Notes under the pieces: model-generated | Databases searched by the model: none | What the model was told of the DNA's origin: nothing | Seen by the model: only the letters and a program-made list of their open reading frames with translations | Translations under genes and position numbers: made by a program | Shown here: positions 41,170 through 42,929 of the stretch, one piece after another | Layout: every line of letters starts with the position of its first letter | Position numbering within the stretch: the stretch's first letter is position 1 | Source of the DNA: Elusimicrobiota bacterium | GTDB lineage: Bacteria > Elusimicrobiota > Endomicrobiia > CG1-02-37-114 > XYA2-FULL-39-19 | Direction: 5' to 3' | Length of the DNA: 42,929 bases | Assembly: GCA_018816525.1 (NCBI GenBank) | Contig: JAHIVV010000077.1 | Location: 1 to 42,929, forward strand

Positions 41170-42128
41170 AAATAAAACATGCAGTTTTAATATTGCCGCT
41201 CATCACTTTTTCCTGCGGGTTGGGCTTTGCACAAAATACCCTCCCAGAAAAAAGATTACGGGAAATTAAAGATACTGCGGATCTTTACTATAGCTCCGGA
41301 AATTACCAAATGGTAGTTGACCAGTGCCTGTCATTACAGGATTACGATTTGCCAAACGATATAAAACTGGACTTGCTTGAAAAAAAAGGATTGTCTTACC
41401 GGGCATTGAATGATTATGCCAGCGCTATAGAAGCCTTCCAGGAATGCATCCGGCTTAACTCGAATGAATGGAAATATCATTTTAGTTTAGCCTCTACTTA
41501 CGAAAAAACTTCTATGAACTCATTTGCTATTGACGAATACAAAAAAGTTATAAACCTGCAAGGCGATAAATTCCACTCTTATTTTGAGCTTGGCAAAATT
41601 TACCAGGAACAGGGGCTCAATACCCAGGCCATTGAAAATTACAAACAGGCGCTATTGATAAAATCAACAAGCGCTCTATACAGAAACCTTTCTAAATGTT
41701 ACGAAATTATGCACGACTGGGAAATGTCAGCATCTATGCTGAAACAAGCCCTTTCGCTTGAACCGAGCCCGGAAGACAACCTGCGTTTAGCAATGCTTTA
41801 CTATGTTCAAGCCAAGTATACCGAAAGCATCTACCTCCTTTTAAAGGAAAGTGCCCTGCATCCGGAAAGGGAAGATATAAAGCTTCATCTTTTGGCAGCC
41901 TATTTTAAAAAGGGCGACTATGAAGCTTTCCAGGATTTAATCACCAAGCTTAAAATCGAATATCCAAATGATGCAATGGTATATTTTCTTTCGGGCTTTT
42001 TTTCATTTTTAAAAAATGATACAAAAACAGCCTATACAGAACTAAAAAAATCGGATGAACTTGCCAATACTCCAATGCTGAAAGAATATAGCAGTTATTT
42101 TGTAAGTTACCTTGAAAAAAAACAATAA
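41148..42128 (+). CDS. Exported TPR-repeat protein
   Basis: The 326-residue protein starts with a hydrophobic export segment (about 8-28, ending SCGLGFAQ) and then consists of about six to seven TPR units (for example YRALNDYASAIEAFQECIRLN, FAIDEYKKVINLQGD, QAIENYKQALLI, YTESIYLLLKESALHP). TPR proteins serve as scaffolds. It overlaps the patatin gene by 22 bases. The cysteine in TFSC is not a good lipobox. No partner can be named. Confidence 0.88.
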   Translation: MVIGTPIKIKHAVLILPLITFSCGLGFAQNTLPEKRLREIKDTADLYYSSGNYQMVVDQCLSLQDYDLPNDIKLDLLEKKGLSYRALNDYASAIEAFQECIRLNSNEWKYHFSLASTYEKTSMNSFAIDEYKKVINLQGDKFHSYFELGKIYQEQGLNTQAIENYKQALLIKSTSALYRNLSKCYEIMHDWEMSASMLKQALSLEPSPEDNLRLAMLYYVQAKYTESIYLLLKESALHPEREDIKLHLLAAYFKKGDYEAFQDLITKLKIEYPNDAMVYFLSGFFSFLKNDTKTAYTELKKSDELANTPMLKEYSSYFVSYLEKKQ

Positions 42129-42146
42129 AACCAAAAAGGAGTTAAA

Positions 42147-42929
42147 ATGTTTTTCTATAAAAACAAGCAACTTTATTGCGAAAATGTGCCGATAGAAAAA
42201 ATAATCAGTAAAACCGGCACGCCAACATATATTTATTCAAAAAATAAAATCATTGAAAATCTGAATGCTTATGAAAAAGCTTTCAGTCCGGTTTCCCATA
42301 CTCTGTGCTATGCTGTTAAAGCAAACACAAACCTCTCAGTATGCAAAACCATATTTGCGCAAGGCGCCGGGGCTGATGTTGTCAGCGGAGGCGAATTATA
42401 CATTGCTTTGAAAGCGGGCGCCCAACCCGGAAAAATAGTTTTTGCGGGCGTAGGGAAAACCCGGGAAGAAATCAGGTATGCCATAAGGTCTAAAATCCTT
42501 ATGTTTAATGCTGAATCTGTGCAGGAAATAGCACTAATAAATAAAATCGCTAAGCAGGAAAAAACAAAAGTCCGCCTTGCAATAAGGATTAACCCGCATG
42601 TCGATGCGCATACGCACAAATACATTACTACTGGCAAATCAGAAAGTAAATTCGGCATTTCATATAAAAGAGCTTTTGAAACATACTTACTGGCTGGCAA
42701 GTACGGGAATCTTAAACTTTCAGGAATCCACTGCCATATAGGCTCGCAAATAACTTCCACATTCCGGCTGATGGCGAAAAGAATGGCAGAACTTTTTATC
42801 AAACTTCAACACGCAGGGATAAACATTGAATATTTAGATATCGGCGGCGGCTTAGGTATTAAATATCATAACGAAATCCCGCCTGCGCCTGGCGCTCTTG
42901 CAAAAGAAGTACTTGCTCTGCTGAAACCC
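42147..42929 (+). CDS. lysA: Diaminopimelate decarboxylase, cut by window end
   Basis: The frame from ATG 42147, with AAGGAG before it, runs out of the window after 261 codons. It has the PLP lysine K58 in YAVKANTN, GADVVSGGELYIALKAGA, the RINPHVDAHTHKYITTG segment, GIHCHIGSQI and the phosphate-binding DIGGGLGI. This is the alanine-racemase-like fold of LysA, which makes lysine from meso-DAP. A carboxynorspermidine or other group IV decarboxylase is less likely because of the close match. It follows the TPR gene by 18 bases. Confidence 0.95.
   Translation, partial: MFFYKNKQLYCENVPIEKIISKTGTPTYIYSKNKIIENLNAYEKAFSPVSHTLCYAVKANTNLSVCKTIFAQGAGADVVSGGELYIALKAGAQPGKIVFAGVGKTREEIRYAIRSKILMFNAESVQEIALINKIAKQEKTKVRLAIRINPHVDAHTHKYITTGKSESKFGISYKRAFETYLLAGKYGNLKLSGIHCHIGSQITSTFRLMAKRMAELFIKLQHAGINIEYLDIGGGLGIKYHNEIPPAPGALAKEVLALLKP

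Overview
The window looks like a chromosomal piece of an anaerobic, Gram-negative-type bacterium of low to middling GC, probably from an uncultured lineage. It carries outer-envelope genes (a TolC-like exporter, a PorV/UPF0164-type beta-barrel, a patatin with a signal peptide) and secreted proteins ending in FlgD-like/type-A sorting tails. It also has the oxygen-defence set of strict anaerobes: rubrerythrin, FprA flavodiiron protein, flavin reductase-rubredoxin, PerR and a 2-oxoacid:ferredoxin oxidoreductase. PorV-type barrels together with such tails suggest an Elusimicrobiota/Firestonebacteria/Omnitrophota-like genome, but no phylogenetic marker here settles this. Genes run mostly on the minus strand up to about 31 kb, then on both strands.

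Region 1 (118-5306, minus) is ogg2-feoB-(DtxR+FeoA)-GT39: ferrous iron uptake with its likely metal-dependent regulator, an 8-oxoguanine glycosylase and a membrane glycosyltransferase. A nested GC-rich palindrome (5312-5392) separates it from region 2. Region 2 (5402-13758, minus) is a closely packed run of 12 clear genes plus one doubtful short frame. It opens with perR and a perfect 8-1-8 PerR-type palindrome at the promoter, and continues hrb, nfu, a 43-residue Cys-rich protein, a 47-codon frame, a lysine-less IscS, IscU, a zinc-ribbon protein, korCA, korB, a TlpA-like protein, fprA and rbr. It reads as one oxygen/iron-sulfur unit: sense peroxide, reduce O2 or NO through Hrb-FprA, scavenge peroxide with rubrerythrin, and rebuild Fe-S clusters.

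Region 3 (14039-19698, minus) is tRNA-Leu(UAG)-tig-clpP-clpX-lon, a protein quality-control cluster, followed upstream by a decayed thiolase gene. Region 4 (20008-31060) holds a D-Ala-D-Ala ligase-like ATP-grasp protein, a BrnTA toxin-antitoxin pair, a redox cassette (TlpA-like protein, a 58-residue CxxC membrane peptide, a polyferredoxin with an MshEN-like N-terminus), PPDK with glutamate dehydrogenase, and a subtilase-PorV pair next to an unknown seven-helix membrane protein. Region 5 (31179-35412) holds a cold-shock gene with a long leader, a Pif1-like helicase with YajQ, a HigBA-type module and two gene remnants. Region 6 (35416-42929) has uppP facing argG-argH-tolC-patatin-TPR-lysA, with an unusual tandem-repeat/hairpin leader before argG.

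The points most worth a second look are the IscS homologue without the PLP lysine beside IscU, the 43-residue Cys-rich gene and the frame overlapping iscS, the argG leader, three promoters placed so that transcripts would be leaderless (ddl-like, tlpA2, uppP), and the TlpA/CxxC/polyferredoxin cassette.
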